A DNA stretch of 64,000 nt from Flavobacterium sp. HSC-61S13 (GTDB lineage: Bacteria > Bacteroidota > Bacteroidia > Flavobacteriales > Flavobacteriaceae). A program made the position numbers and the translations under genes. The stretch lies in contig NZ_JALJZV010000014.1 in the NCBI RefSeq assembly GCF_024171535.1, forward strand, positions 1-64,000, written 5' to 3'. Below the pieces are notes generated by a model. That model was given only the letters and a program-made list of their open reading frames with translations, was not told the DNA's origin and searched no databases. The first letter of the stretch is position 1. Each line of letters begins with the position of its first letter. Shown here piece after piece: positions 1 through 8,748 of the stretch.

Positions 1-79
<79 letters not shown>

Positions 80-90
80 TTTCTTTAGAG

Positions 91-123
91 AACCCTCATC
101 ATTTATTTGATGAGGGTTTTTTT
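91..123 (+). terminator. Rho-independent terminator of the rRNA operon
   Basis: An 11-bp perfect stem (AACCCTCATCA at 91-101 with its complement at 108-118) encloses a six-base loop and runs into a tract of seven T. It lies 11 bases after the 5S 3' end, as expected for the end of an rRNA operon. Confidence 0.9.
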
Positions 124-164
124 GTGCCTATACGCGAATGGGCACATGAGCGTATACGCTTTAC

Positions 165-637
165 AATCATTTCACCCCTACGGGGTTTGTCGGGATTTGG
201 GAGTCGAATCACGAAAATCGACTCCCGACCAAAAAATCCCTAATCTTTATTGATCAGGGACTTTTTGCATATACGCGAATCTGCACATAGGCATATCTGC
301 TTTTATAATCATTTCACCCCTACGGGGTTCTACGAAAACGACGCATCATTTTCTAGAATTATTTCACCCCTACGAGGTTGTACGAAAACGACATATCATT
401 TTTAATTTACGCATTGACAAAACCGTTTCGTTTAGTCATAAACCGCGTAACGTAAAATCGCTATAAAAAGACAAACATTCTAAAAACCCGATAGTCGATG
501 TTCGGGAGTAGGTACTTATGATTTGCGAATCCCAGTCACTGATTACTGATCACTCAAACTCGAGGGATCATCTACGAAAATCGCGATTCGACTCACGACT
601 CTCGATTCTCGAAAAACCCCGTAGGGGTGAAATGATT
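165..637. repeat. Dispersed palindromic intergenic repeat, four copies
   Basis: A 24-base element, about AATCATTTCACCCC followed by TACGGGGTT, occurs at 165-188, 307-330 and 357-380 on the plus strand (the last with one change, GAGG for GGGG) and inverted at 614-637. Its core CCCCTACGGGG is palindromic. The first two copies are preceded by a similar stretch (TATACGCGAAT, then GCACAT), and copies two and three are followed by TACGAAAACGAC, so the larger repeated unit is about 60-80 bases. No open reading frame here is credible as a gene; apparent frames run through the repeats. Confidence 0.75.
199..266 (+). other. Two further hairpins downstream of the rRNA operon
   Basis: The first is a perfect 9-bp inverted repeat (GGGAGTCGA at 199-207, TCGACTCCC at 218-226) whose loop is close to the 14-bp unit of the tandem array at 671-768. 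The second is an imperfect stem (TCCCTAATC at 237-245 with GATCAGGGA at 252-260, one A/C mismatch) followed by five T, so it could be a backup terminator. No gene lies between them and the 5S gene. Confidence 0.5.
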
Positions 638-670
638 ACAAAAAATAATGTATCGTTTTTGTAAAATATA

Positions 671-768
671 GACTCACGAACATCGACTCACGAAAATCGA
701 CTCACGAAAATCGACTCACGAAAATCGACTCACGAAAATCGACTCACGAAAATCGACTAACGATTGTC
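671..768. repeat. 14-bp tandem repeat array, about seven units
   Basis: Consecutive units of GACTCACGAAAATC start at 671 (one change, C for A), 685, 699, 713, 727 and 741, with a degenerate unit at 755-768. There are no variable spacers, so it is not a CRISPR array. The last unit contains the stop codon of the response regulator gene on the minus strand, so the array directly abuts and partly forms that gene's end. A related 14-mer is at 206-219. Confidence 0.9.
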
Positions 769-1518
769 TAGCCAGCTTAAAAAAAGTTGTTTTTTTTCTT
801 TTCTAATTAATAATAGGTCGGGAGTAGTTAATGTCAGACGGATCATCAGTTTTCTTGAAAAATACGGTTCGATCTCTTTTATAGCCGAAAAGGAAATCAA
901 ATACTGCCGATTTACCCGAAAAAAAAACGTTTGCGACAACTTGGATTGTAAGCTATCCAAAGATTGGTCAAGGTCAAACTCTTCTCCAGTAAACGTTACG
1001 ATAGTAGGACCGTGATACTTCACATAGATATAAGCAATATGTTTGGTTGCTATACTAAGGTATTTGTTGTTCTTAATCACTAATATGTATTTTTTACCGG
1101 TTCTTGTATGAGCCAAATCCATTAATAAATCAATGGGAATAGACTGTTTTTGCGTGAAATGATTTCTAAATCTCTGAATTTTGTCTAAACTGTTTTTTAA
1201 ATCATTGCTCGAATACGGTTTTAAAATATAGTCTATGCCATTTGATTTTATCGCGTCCATCGCATAATCGCTATAGGCTGTACAAAATATAATGGGACAT
1301 AGGACTTCTACTTCTTTCAAAATTTCAAAACAAAGCCCATCTGAAAGTTGTACATCCATAAATATGACATCGGGAGATGGTTCGTTTTTTAAAAAATCTA
1401 CTGTAGCCGCAATGCTTTGTATGGTATTGAGAAATACGATACTGCTATCTTGTTTCGCCAGTAGATCTTTTAATGCTCTGGCCGCCTTAGGTTCGTCTTC
1501 AATAATCAGTACATTCAT
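757..1518 (-). CDS. LytTR-family response regulator
   Basis: A 253-residue two-domain transcriptional regulator. Residues 1-120 form a receiver domain with the acidic pocket (E7, D8), the phosphoacceptor D55 in FMDVQLSDG, the T of CTAYSDYA and K of LKPY. Residues about 140-250 form a LytTR DNA-binding domain. It overlaps by 20 bases the histidine kinase gene upstream, so the two are co-transcribed and form a LytS/LytR- or YpdA/YpdB-like pair that would sense a membrane or cell-surface signal. The stop codon lies within the last unit of the 14-bp tandem array. Its targets cannot be told from the sequence; no LytTR operator was identified. Confidence 0.93.
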   Translation of the reverse strand: MNVLIIEDEPKAARALKDLLAKQDSSIVFLNTIQSIAATVDFLKNEPSPDVIFMDVQLSDGLCFEILKEVEVLCPIIFCTAYSDYAMDAIKSNGIDYILKPYSSNDLKNSLDKIQRFRNHFTQKQSIPIDLLMDLAHTRTGKKYILVIKNNKYLSIATKHIAYIYVKYHGPTIVTFTGEEFDLDQSLDSLQSKLSQTFFFRVNRQYLISFSAIKEIEPYFSRKLMIRLTLTTPDLLLIRKEKKQLFLSWLDNR

Positions 1519-2512
1519 AGATAATGGGAATTTTTACAATAAATTTTTGATTTTCTGTGACGATGATTATTTCTCGATTAAATAACAATTGGTACCGCTC
1601 TCGGATGTTTTTTAAACCAATTCCCATAGAATATTGGTTACTTTTTTTGGCGCAGATTTTATTTTCAATGCAGACAAACTCCTCGTCGGTATAAATTTTT
1701 AAAAACAGGGGATTGGTTTGTGAAACGACATTGTGTTTGACGGCGTTCTCAACTAACAGTTGTAGGGTGAAAGGGGGAATTATGGTCGTTTTAAAGAATT
1801 CCTTGACTTGTATATCTATGTGTAAACCTTCTTCGAAGCGTGTGATTAGTAGATAATTATATATTTTTAAAATTTTTAGTTCCTCTCCCAAGCTTATAGT
1901 ATTTAGCTGACGATTTTTTAGCGTATACCGATAAAATTTGGAGAGTTTTAAAATGAAATCTACAGCTTTTAAATTTTGGTTTTCTACCATATATTTCAGC
2001 GTATTTAAACTGTTAAACAGAAAATGGGGATTGATCTGTTGTTTTAATAGTTCATATTGGGCCCAAATACGATTGGTTTTACTGCGTTCAAGTTGTAAAT
2101 TTATTTCTTGATTGATCGCATTTTGTGCTAACAATTGTATAAACATATAGAAGGTAAAGTGTATGAATATTCCTCTTACTTGCAACATTAGCATCATGGT
2201 TCCATAGTTTTGCGAAGGTATTATAAATAGTAAGGTAGACGACAAGACAAGCATAATCAGTATTCCCCACAACAGACCTTGTATCAATGGTGATAATCTT
2301 CTAGGATGATAAGGAAGTTTAGTATAACTCCGTTTTTGAATAGCTATATTAATATACCACATGTCTATGGCATATAGAAAAGTTATAGTGGAATCTAGTA
2401 ACGTTAATATTGGGGTGGCGAGTGGGTCGACGATTTTCGGGACAGCTACTAAAAACCCTATGCAAAGGGAACTTAAAAAAATTATTTTATGTGAGACCTT
2501 AAAGTGTAACAT
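1499..2512 (-). CDS. LytS-like sensor histidine kinase
   Basis: A 337-residue membrane kinase. The first 130 residues contain about four hydrophobic segments with no obvious periplasmic sensor domain. The His_kinase domain carries the phosphoacceptor H163 in QQINPHFLFNSLN, and a degenerate HATPase follows with the N box (LVENAVKHN) and a GIGLKNIRERY glycine box. This is the standard partner architecture of LytTR regulators in Bacteroidota. It overlaps the regulator gene by 20 bases. Confidence 0.93.
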   Translation of the reverse strand: MLHFKVSHKIIFLSSLCIGFLVAVPKIVDPLATPILTLLDSTITFLYAIDMWYINIAIQKRSYTKLPYHPRRLSPLIQGLLWGILIMLVLSSTLLFIIPSQNYGTMMLMLQVRGIFIHFTFYMFIQLLAQNAINQEINLQLERSKTNRIWAQYELLKQQINPHFLFNSLNTLKYMVENQNLKAVDFILKLSKFYRYTLKNRQLNTISLGEELKILKIYNYLLITRFEEGLHIDIQVKEFFKTTIIPPFTLQLLVENAVKHNVVSQTNPLFLKIYTDEEFVCIENKICAKKSNQYSMGIGLKNIRERYQLLFNREIIIVTENQKFIVKIPIIYECTDY

Positions 2513-2769
2513 CTTTACTATTTACCTGCTGCTAGTTTGAATAACATTATGTTTATCGGTTAAAAATAAGTTGTTTTTTTTACATATCTGTATATAATTA
2601 GCGTTAATTAACAATTTTAAACTTGCTTACTGTTCAATGGAATATCCTTTGTTAGTTCAGTTTGTAATCGGACTAATTCAGTAATCAAGTTGTCTATTTC
2701 GTCGATTTATACGTTTTACATAGAAAGCAGACTGGTATTTTAGCGCTTCATTTTAAAAAACAAAAAATC

Positions 2770-3558
2770 ATGAAGTCGAAAGTTTATCAGTTTATTGGGG
2801 TTGTTTCATTCTTAATTTTATTCATTTTTAGTTATTTATTTTATGCGGGAAAGATCTTTAGCATTACAGCAATTAATGATGCCGCTATCGAAAAAGAGGA
2901 AGCTGGGTTTGCTGTGTTCGAGTTGTTTGCTTCAGAGAGTTGTGGTAAATGTCCTGCTGCTGAAGTGCTGCTAGCCAAAATTCAAACGGAAAATGTAAAT
3001 AAGGCACTTTATATCCTCACATATCACGTCGATTATTGGGATATCCGTGGGTGGAAGGATCAGTTTGGACAGGCGATTTTTTCTGATCGCCAACGACAAT
3101 ATGCTCGGTGGCTAAACAGTACGGTATACACACCACAATTAGTAGTAAATGGAAGTAAGGAATTTATAGGGTCTGACGAACAGGCGGTCAATAGTGTCAT
3201 TAGAGATGAATTTTCGAGAAAAAACCCTAGTTCTTTGCAATTAACCAGTGATTATGTAAAAAATGGTATAAGAGTTCGTTATCAAGGAGTTCAATTACTT
3301 GAACATGAAGAAGTAGTTGTCGCTTTGATTGAAAAGGAAGGGCAAACTCAGGTGAAAGCAGGGCCCAATTCGGGTAAGCTTTTATCACATATACAAATCG
3401 TTCATCAACTGGTTAAGTTAGACAATATAGTTAAGGAACAGTTTATACCAATTCCGACAACATGGAATACCAAGGAGTGGGAGTTGATCGGTTTTGTTCA
3501 AAGCAGAAATAACGGACGTATTCGCGATGCAGCACGACACCAATTTGCATGGGAGTAG
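2770..3558 (+). CDS. DUF1223 thioredoxin-like membrane-anchored protein
   Basis: A 262-residue protein with one N-terminal membrane segment (about residues 7-27) and a following DUF1223-type thioredoxin-like fold. FELFASESCGKCP holds a CxxC pair (C58, C61), and YHVDYWD is the second typical family motif. It is likely a periplasm-facing thiol protein, but DUF1223 has no established substrate. It stands alone, 257 bases from the divergent histidine kinase gene and about 150 bases before the methyltransferase. Confidence 0.85.
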   Translation: MKSKVYQFIGVVSFLILFIFSYLFYAGKIFSITAINDAAIEKEEAGFAVFELFASESCGKCPAAEVLLAKIQTENVNKALYILTYHVDYWDIRGWKDQFGQAIFSDRQRQYARWLNSTVYTPQLVVNGSKEFIGSDEQAVNSVIRDEFSRKNPSSLQLTSDYVKNGIRVRYQGVQLLEHEEVVVALIEKEGQTQVKAGPNSGKLLSHIQIVHQLVKLDNIVKEQFIPIPTTWNTKEWELIGFVQSRNNGRIRDAARHQFAWE

Positions 3559-3709
3559 GCTAGGTATTGCCAAAGCATATTTTCATTTAATTTGGTATTT
3601 GAACATTAATTCATCGTCCAAATACCGAATTTCAAACAGAAAATTGCTTATATTTATTAGAGCTATAATAGGCTGAAATTGTAATAGTTTGTTATTTAAA
3701 ATTAAAAAT

Positions 3710-4474
3710 ATGGCATGGAATCCAAATATTTATGATCAGTTTAAGTCCGAGCGTTATGCGCCTTTTTATGATTTACTAGCGTTGGCAGAACCACGAATAA
3801 ATTTAGCGGTGTTGGATTTGGGATGTGGAACAGGTGAGTTGACTAGTTTTTTAGCGGAGAGCTTACCTCATTCCATGGTTCTCGGAGTAGATACTTCGGC
3901 TGAGATGTTAGAAAAGTCTAAAGCATTTTCAAATGATCGACTTGGGTTTGAGCAACGTGGCATTGAAGAACAGTTAGATAGAGAGACTTCGTGGGATTTG
4001 ATTTTTTCTAATGCGGCGATTCAATGGATCGATAATCATGAAATAATTTTACCTAAAATGATTTCCTGTTTAAAACCTGAGGGGCAGTTATTGATTCAAA
4101 TGCCATCCCAAAATGATAATGTTTTAAATCAGTTGCTGTTGGAATTGGTTCAGGAAAGTCCGTATAAGGAGGCTTTAAACGATTGGAAAAGGCAGTCGCC
4201 TGTATTAAGTACAGATGAATATGCGCGGATTTTATTTGAAGAAGGAGGGAAAAATATAACGGTTTTCGAGAAAATTTATCCCATTGTAGTACAAGATGCG
4301 AGTCAACTTTATGATTTCATCTCAGGTTCGGCTTTGATCCCGTATTTTGAAAGGATGAGTCCAGAGTTACAAAATTCATTTGCGTTGGAATTTAAAAAAC
4401 GCATTCGTTATAGGTTTCCAAAGTCACCAGCCTTTTACGCTTTTAAAAGAATCATCCTTGGAGCTAAGTTTTAA
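3710..4474 (+). CDS. tam: Tam-like SAM-dependent methyltransferase
   Basis: A 254-residue class I methyltransferase. The start MAWNPNIYDQF and the SAM-binding loop VLDLGCGTGELT, followed by the acidic strand end VLGVDTS and the segment FSNAAIQWI, match trans-aconitate 2-methyltransferase, which methylates the aconitase inhibitor trans-aconitate. I chose the ATG at 3710 rather than an in-frame TTG at 3689 because the protein family begins at MAWNP. It converges on the urease operon across a shared terminator. Substrate specificity is inferred from family resemblance only. Confidence 0.82.
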   Translation: MAWNPNIYDQFKSERYAPFYDLLALAEPRINLAVLDLGCGTGELTSFLAESLPHSMVLGVDTSAEMLEKSKAFSNDRLGFEQRGIEEQLDRETSWDLIFSNAAIQWIDNHEIILPKMISCLKPEGQLLIQMPSQNDNVLNQLLLELVQESPYKEALNDWKRQSPVLSTDEYARILFEEGGKNITVFEKIYPIVVQDASQLYDFISGSALIPYFERMSPELQNSFALEFKKRIRYRFPKSPAFYAFKRIILGAKF

Positions 4475-4494
4475 TTCCACACAGTTTATCAATC

Positions 4495-4527
4495 AAAACG
4501 GGGCAAATGATGTATTTGCCCCGTTTC
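4495..4527. terminator. Bidirectional terminator between tam and ureC
   Basis: A perfect 13-bp stem (AAACGGGGCAAAT, five-base loop, ATTTGCCCCGTTT at 4514-4526). It is GC-rich at the core with A on the left and T on the right, so it can serve both converging genes. Confidence 0.85.
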
Positions 4528-4567
4528 TCAGTTTTGAGTTTGTTTAGTGTAATCCTGTTGTATAATC

Positions 4568-6280
4568 TTAAGCTAGAAAATATAGCTGTGTTAGCGGTAA
4601 ACTTGTTGATGGAGAAGCTTGAACGAGTTCTCCATCAATGCGTATATCGTAAGTACTATGATCCATAGTAATTTCGGGAAGCGCATCATTGTGAATCATA
4701 GATGTTTTTTTGACTGTTCTGCAATTCGCTACTAATTTAAGCATTTTTTTGACACCAAGCTCTTTAATTTCGCCTTTATCTAGTGCTTGTTGTGCTACGA
4801 ACAACGCGGAAATCTGTCCAACCACGTCGCCATGACAGCCAAACATGGGTCTATACATATAAGGTTGTGGTGTAGAAATCGATGCGTTGGGATCTCCCAT
4901 ACCAGCATAGGCAATAACTCCGCCTTTAAGAACCATTTCTGGTTTTACTCCGAAAGCCGCAGGTTTGTAGAAAACGATATCAGCCATTTTGCCTACTTCT
5001 ATAGAGCCCACATGTTCTGAAATACCATGAGCAATTGCAGGGTTGATCGTGTATTTAGCTACATAACGCTTGGCTCTGAAGTTGTCGTTTTTTATATCTA
5101 TTCCGAGTGAACCTCTATCTTTTTTCATTTTATCGGCAATTTGCCATGTTCTGCTGACCACTTCTCCGATTCTTCCCATGGCTTGTGAGTCTGAACTCAT
5201 CATACTGATGGCTCCTAAATCTTGAAGTACTCCTTCAGCACCAATGGTTTGAACACGAATACGTGATTTTGCAAAAGCGAGATCTTCGGGAATGTTTTTA
5301 TCTAAATGATGACAGATCATCATCATATCCAAATGCTCATCGACGGTATTGATGGTAAAAGGATTCGTCGGAGTTGTAGAAGACGGTAAGATGTTTGCAT
5401 AGGACGCTACTTTTAATAAATCTGGAGCATGACCACCGCCCGCACCTTCCGTGTGATAGGTGTGTATGGTACGATGATTAAATGATTTTAACGAATCTTC
5501 AACAAATCCCGCCTCATTTAAGGTATCGGTATGTATGCAAACTTGGATGTCGGCTTCATCAGCCACTTCCAAACAGTTATTCAATACATAAGGAGTGCTT
5601 CCCCAATCTTCGTGAATTTTCATTCCACCCGCACCCGCAGTGATGACTTCATGTAGTGCCTCGGCGCTAGAACTATTCCCTTTTGCAAGAAATACGAAAT
5701 TGATGGGAATAGTATCTGTCGCCAAAAGCATTTTTCTTAAATTCCAAACGCCAGACATACAGTTTGTTGCTAAACTTCCTGCGGCTGGTCCGGTACCTCC
5801 ACCAACTACTGTGGTTGTTCCAGCTTGCAGAGCCACATCAAACTGTTGTGGGCATATATAATGTACATGTGTATCAATAGTTCCAGCAGTAACAATAAGA
5901 TTTTCTGCCGCTATTACTTCAGTTCCAACGCCAATAGTCATATTTGGACTAACTCCGTCCATAACATTTGGGTTTCCCGCTTTTCCTATTCCCACTATAA
6001 TACCATCTTTAATACCGATATCGGCTTTTACGATACCCCAGTGGTCAACGATTACTGCATTGATAATTACGGTGTCTAGCACTCCATCGGCACGCGTTGC
6101 TGTTGGGTGTTGTCCCATACCGTCACGGATCACTTTTCCTCCGCCAAAAAGACATTCGTCCCCATAAGTAGTGAAATCTTTTTCGATTTCAATCCACAAA
6201 GAGGTATCTGCCAATCTCACTTTATCTCCAGTCGTAGGACCGTAGTAACTGGCGTATTCTTTTCTATTTATTTTTTTCAT
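4568..6280 (-). CDS. ureC: Urease alpha subunit
   Basis: The catalytic subunit of nickel urease (urea to ammonia and carbamate), 570 residues from the ATG at 6280; an in-frame TTG at 6304 would add eight residues not seen in the family. All active-site motifs are intact: THVH (nickel ligands), [10 protein letters not shown] with the carbamylated lysine, CIHTDTLNE and [12 protein letters not shown] with nickel and substrate histidines, MMICHHL with the catalytic flap histidine, and SSDSQAMGR with the aspartate ligand. It lies 153 bases behind the fused ureAB gene on the same strand. No accessory gene follows it. Confidence 0.97.
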   Translation of the reverse strand: MKKINRKEYASYYGPTTGDKVRLADTSLWIEIEKDFTTYGDECLFGGGKVIRDGMGQHPTATRADGVLDTVIINAVIVDHWGIVKADIGIKDGIIVGIGKAGNPNVMDGVSPNMTIGVGTEVIAAENLIVTAGTIDTHVHYICPQQFDVALQAGTTTVVGGGTGPAAGSLATNCMSGVWNLRKMLLATDTIPINFVFLAKGNSSSAEALHEVITAGAGGMKIHEDWGSTPYVLNNCLEVADEADIQVCIHTDTLNEAGFVEDSLKSFNHRTIHTYHTEGAGGGHAPDLLKVASYANILPSSTTPTNPFTINTVDEHLDMMMICHHLDKNIPEDLAFAKSRIRVQTIGAEGVLQDLGAISMMSSDSQAMGRIGEVVSRTWQIADKMKKDRGSLGIDIKNDNFRAKRYVAKYTINPAIAHGISEHVGSIEVGKMADIVFYKPAAFGVKPEMVLKGGVIAYAGMGDPNASISTPQPYMYRPMFGCHGDVVGQISALFVAQQALDKGEIKELGVKKMLKLVANCRTVKKTSMIHNDALPEITMDHSTYDIRIDGELVQASPSTSLPLTQLYFLA

Positions 6281-6433
6281 GTGTAGATTATATTTGTTTG
6301 TCAAAAGTAGCTGCTCAACCGCTTCATCTTCATCGTACTTATTTATACAAGCAAGTCATTTAAGGCGATGTTTACTTTTGATTAATTCTTTATTGTATGA
6401 ACTCAAAGGGATATCCTATAAGCTATTCTTGTA

Positions 6434-7054
6434 CTATAGCGTACCGTTTACTTTTCCTGTAAATCCGTAAATTTCTTGAGTTCCGCCATATTTCACTAGG
6501 TCAACGGTTTGCTCTTCACCGGGTAGGAAACGGGCTGATAATCCTGATGCAATATCCAGACGATAACCTAAAGTTAATTCACGGTCAAAGATTAGGGCTG
6601 GATTAGTTTCGTAAAAATGGTAGTGTGAACCCACTTGTACGGGACGATCTGCGCTGTTGATTACTTTGATAGTAATACGCTCGCGGTTTGGTAGTAGTTC
6701 GATATCGTCCGCTGCAAACTCATAAGCGCCTGGCGCGACATCTTGGTTATTTATTGCGATGGGTCTTTGTAGAGAAACTAGTTTTGTTCCATCAGGAAAT
6801 GTTGCCTCAACTTGCATGTCTACTAATAGATTTGCAACTCCAGGCATCACTTGATCTGCAGTAAGTAAATTATTACACTCTTCAATCAATTGATTTACTG
6901 TTTTACCTTCTCGAGCACCTTCAATAATATGTCCACAAAAATAAGAGATGGTCTCCGGATAGTTTAAGGCTAAACCTTTATCTTTCCTTCTCCCAGCTAT
7001 TTCTGCGGCAAATAACAATAATAACTTTTCATTTTCTTGCTTTGTTAAATACAT
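6434..7054 (-). CDS. ureAB: Fused urease gamma and beta subunits
   Basis: At 206 residues this single chain joins UreA (gamma, residues 1-100, beginning MYLTKQENEKLLL and including the YPE motif) to UreB (beta, residues about 105-206, with GSHYHFYETN). Helicobacter UreA has the same gamma-beta fusion; most bacteria use two genes. It is the first gene of the urease operon and is read divergently from an AraC regulator. A TAATTTTG sequence (minus strand, 7075-7082) fits the Bacteroidota -7 element just upstream of the start. The 153-base gap to ureC is longer than usual and shows no gene. Confidence 0.95.
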   Translation of the reverse strand: MYLTKQENEKLLLLFAAEIAGRRKDKGLALNYPETISYFCGHIIEGAREGKTVNQLIEECNNLLTADQVMPGVANLLVDMQVEATFPDGTKLVSLQRPIAINNQDVAPGAYEFAADDIELLPNRERITIKVINSADRPVQVGSHYHFYETNPALIFDRELTLGYRLDIASGLSARFLPGEEQTVDLVKYGGTQEIYGFTGKVNGTL

Positions 7055-7205
7055 AATCTCGATTTATTTTAGTGCAAAATTAGTATGTTCGCTTTTGCCG
7101 CAGTAATACAAATCAGGACATTGCTAGTACTTTTTCAACCGATAAAAATCGAGATTTTCGCAGCGATTTTTTGTATCTTTACCTGTAGCTAACTTTTATT
7201 TTATC

Positions 7206-8132
7206 GTGGAAATACCATCTAAATTCATAACGAATGAAGAGTTTAAAAAACTCTTTCTGCCAGCGGCATCTCCTCACATTCTTTTTAATAGAAATAGCTT
7301 GCAATTGTATAGCATACAGGATTATTTTAAGGGTATCCTAAATGCTAATGAAGTGTATAAAACGACCTTTAATTTTTTGCTTTTTGTCACTCACGGTCAT
7401 GTGATTCAACAGTATGAGGATTTGCAATATCCTGTTTTACAGGGGCAATGTTTGAATGTAAATAGGGGGATTCGCACTAAAACTATAGAAGTTTCAGAAG
7501 ATGTAGAGGGATTTATTGCTATATATGAGGAAGAGGTTTTAACGCATTTCTTGTGGCATAATTCCAAACCTTTTTATTATAATTACGCACCATTTTTTCC
7601 GCTTGATATGTATGAGATGAAAGCGATGTTGGCCAGTTTTATCATTTTGGATGAAGAATTAAAACAGCCTCAAAACAGAGCGGATATTTATCTAAATTTA
7701 TTTTTCTCGATTTTATCGCGTTTATCCTATCACGCGGAAGACGTATCTTGGAATCTACGAGATGTACAAATACTGTATAAATTTAAAGAACTGGTTAAGG
7801 ATCATTATGTAGAACATCAACCGGTTTCGTTTTACGCAGATTTATTAGCTGTTTCGGAAAACTATTTAAACAAATGCGTGAAAAGAGTCATGGGGATGTC
7901 GACAAAGCAATGGATTAATGAGATCTTTATTCGAAGAAGTCAAATATTATTGCAAGATGCAACTAAGGATATTTCGGAGATTGCCTATGCACTAAATTTT
8001 CATTCAGCCTCGTATTTTACGCGTTTCTTTAAGAAGATAACCGGAATTACGCCGACCGAATACCGCATCCATAATAAAATCGTCAGTATCAAACCAAACA
8101 AAGAACAAACCGATAATATAGGCTTGCACTAA
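7206..8132 (+). CDS. AraC-family transcriptional regulator next to urease
   Basis: A 308-residue regulator with an N-terminal cupin-like sensing part and a C-terminal AraC double helix-turn-helix (about residues 195-295; the second HTH has DISEIAYALNFHSASYFTRFFKK). The only start in frame is GTG at 7206. TATCTTTA at 7174-7181 resembles the Bacteroidota -7 element. It is divergent from ureAB with 151 bases between starts, so control of the urease operon is plausible but not shown. Confidence 0.9.
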   Translation: MEIPSKFITNEEFKKLFLPAASPHILFNRNSLQLYSIQDYFKGILNANEVYKTTFNFLLFVTHGHVIQQYEDLQYPVLQGQCLNVNRGIRTKTIEVSEDVEGFIAIYEEEVLTHFLWHNSKPFYYNYAPFFPLDMYEMKAMLASFIILDEELKQPQNRADIYLNLFFSILSRLSYHAEDVSWNLRDVQILYKFKELVKDHYVEHQPVSFYADLLAVSENYLNKCVKRVMGMSTKQWINEIFIRRSQILLQDATKDISEIAYALNFHSASYFTRFFKKITGITPTEYRIHNKIVSIKPNKEQTDNIGLH

Positions 8133-8141
8133 TATAAAAAA

Positions 8142-8171
8142 AGAGTGGTCAGAATTACTTCCGACCACTCT
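8142..8171. terminator. Bidirectional terminator
   Basis: AGAGTGGTC (8142-8150) pairs with GACCACTCT (8163-8171) around a 12-base loop. An A run on the left gives a T tract on the minus strand. It serves the convergent AraC and lipoprotein genes. Confidence 0.75.
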
Positions 8172-8196
8172 GTGTATTCTTATTAGTTTGAAAAAA

Positions 8197-8631
8197 CTAT
8201 TTACGCGTATAATTCACGATGACGTCAATAGTACCAAATTTAGGATACGTCATTAAGTATTTTAAGACCAATTCCTTATCGTTAACTGAAATAATCGTAC
8301 GTTCTTTTTCTTCACCAACTACTTTAATTGTCGCATCATTCCATGTTGCCACGGCAGTTGAGGCTGCACAATTTTGTTCTACTTTGTTTTCTACTTTTAA
8401 TGTTCCAACGTTTTCTTTTGTCAGTTCAATTACATCTACAGCACAACCCTCTTTAAATTGCGAAAAAGGATGTGTATTAGTTTTACCTTCTTCATAGGTA
8501 TAGCTCAAAGTAGTCGCTTCCCATTTCCCAACGCGAAGATTTTCTTTAGTTGAAGAATTGTCGTCACTACTACAGCTATTAAAAGTTAAAGCAGCCAACA
8601 CAAAAGTCGACATGTAAATTAATTTTTTCAT
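8197..8631 (-). CDS. Small lipocalin-like lipoprotein
   Basis: A 144-residue predicted lipoprotein. The signal peptide ends at FNSC and is followed by SSDDNSS, an acidic stretch that resembles the surface-export signal of Bacteroidota lipoproteins. The mature part begins with a GKWEATT-type strand and is beta-rich with two cysteines (in GCAVD and QNCAAS), as in lipocalin-like small lipoproteins of the phylum. The function is unknown. It is a single gene between convergent and same-strand neighbours. Confidence 0.75.
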   Translation of the reverse strand: MKKLIYMSTFVLAALTFNSCSSDDNSSTKENLRVGKWEATTLSYTYEEGKTNTHPFSQFKEGCAVDVIELTKENVGTLKVENKVEQNCAASTAVATWNDATIKVVGEEKERTIISVNDKELVLKYLMTYPKFGTIDVIVNYTRK

Positions 8632-8748
8632 TAGAATATATTTTGTTTGTGCAAAGATATAATTATTATTCAGATTGTTTTAATTTGAGCGCAGTAATAG
8701 GGTCAAAGCTTTTTGACGCAGAACTTATGTAGTGCTGTAGCATTTGAA

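Noticed and set aside
671..768. CRISPR-like array
   Set aside because: The 14-base units are directly joined with no unique spacers, and there are no cas genes.
3689..3709. TTG start for the methyltransferase
   Set aside because: The ATG at 3710 gives the family's usual N-terminus; the upstream residues have no support.
6281..6433. A missing small gene between ureAB and ureC
   Set aside because: The 153 bases contain no frame with a reasonable start, and nothing resembling ureB, ureE or a leader peptide was seen.
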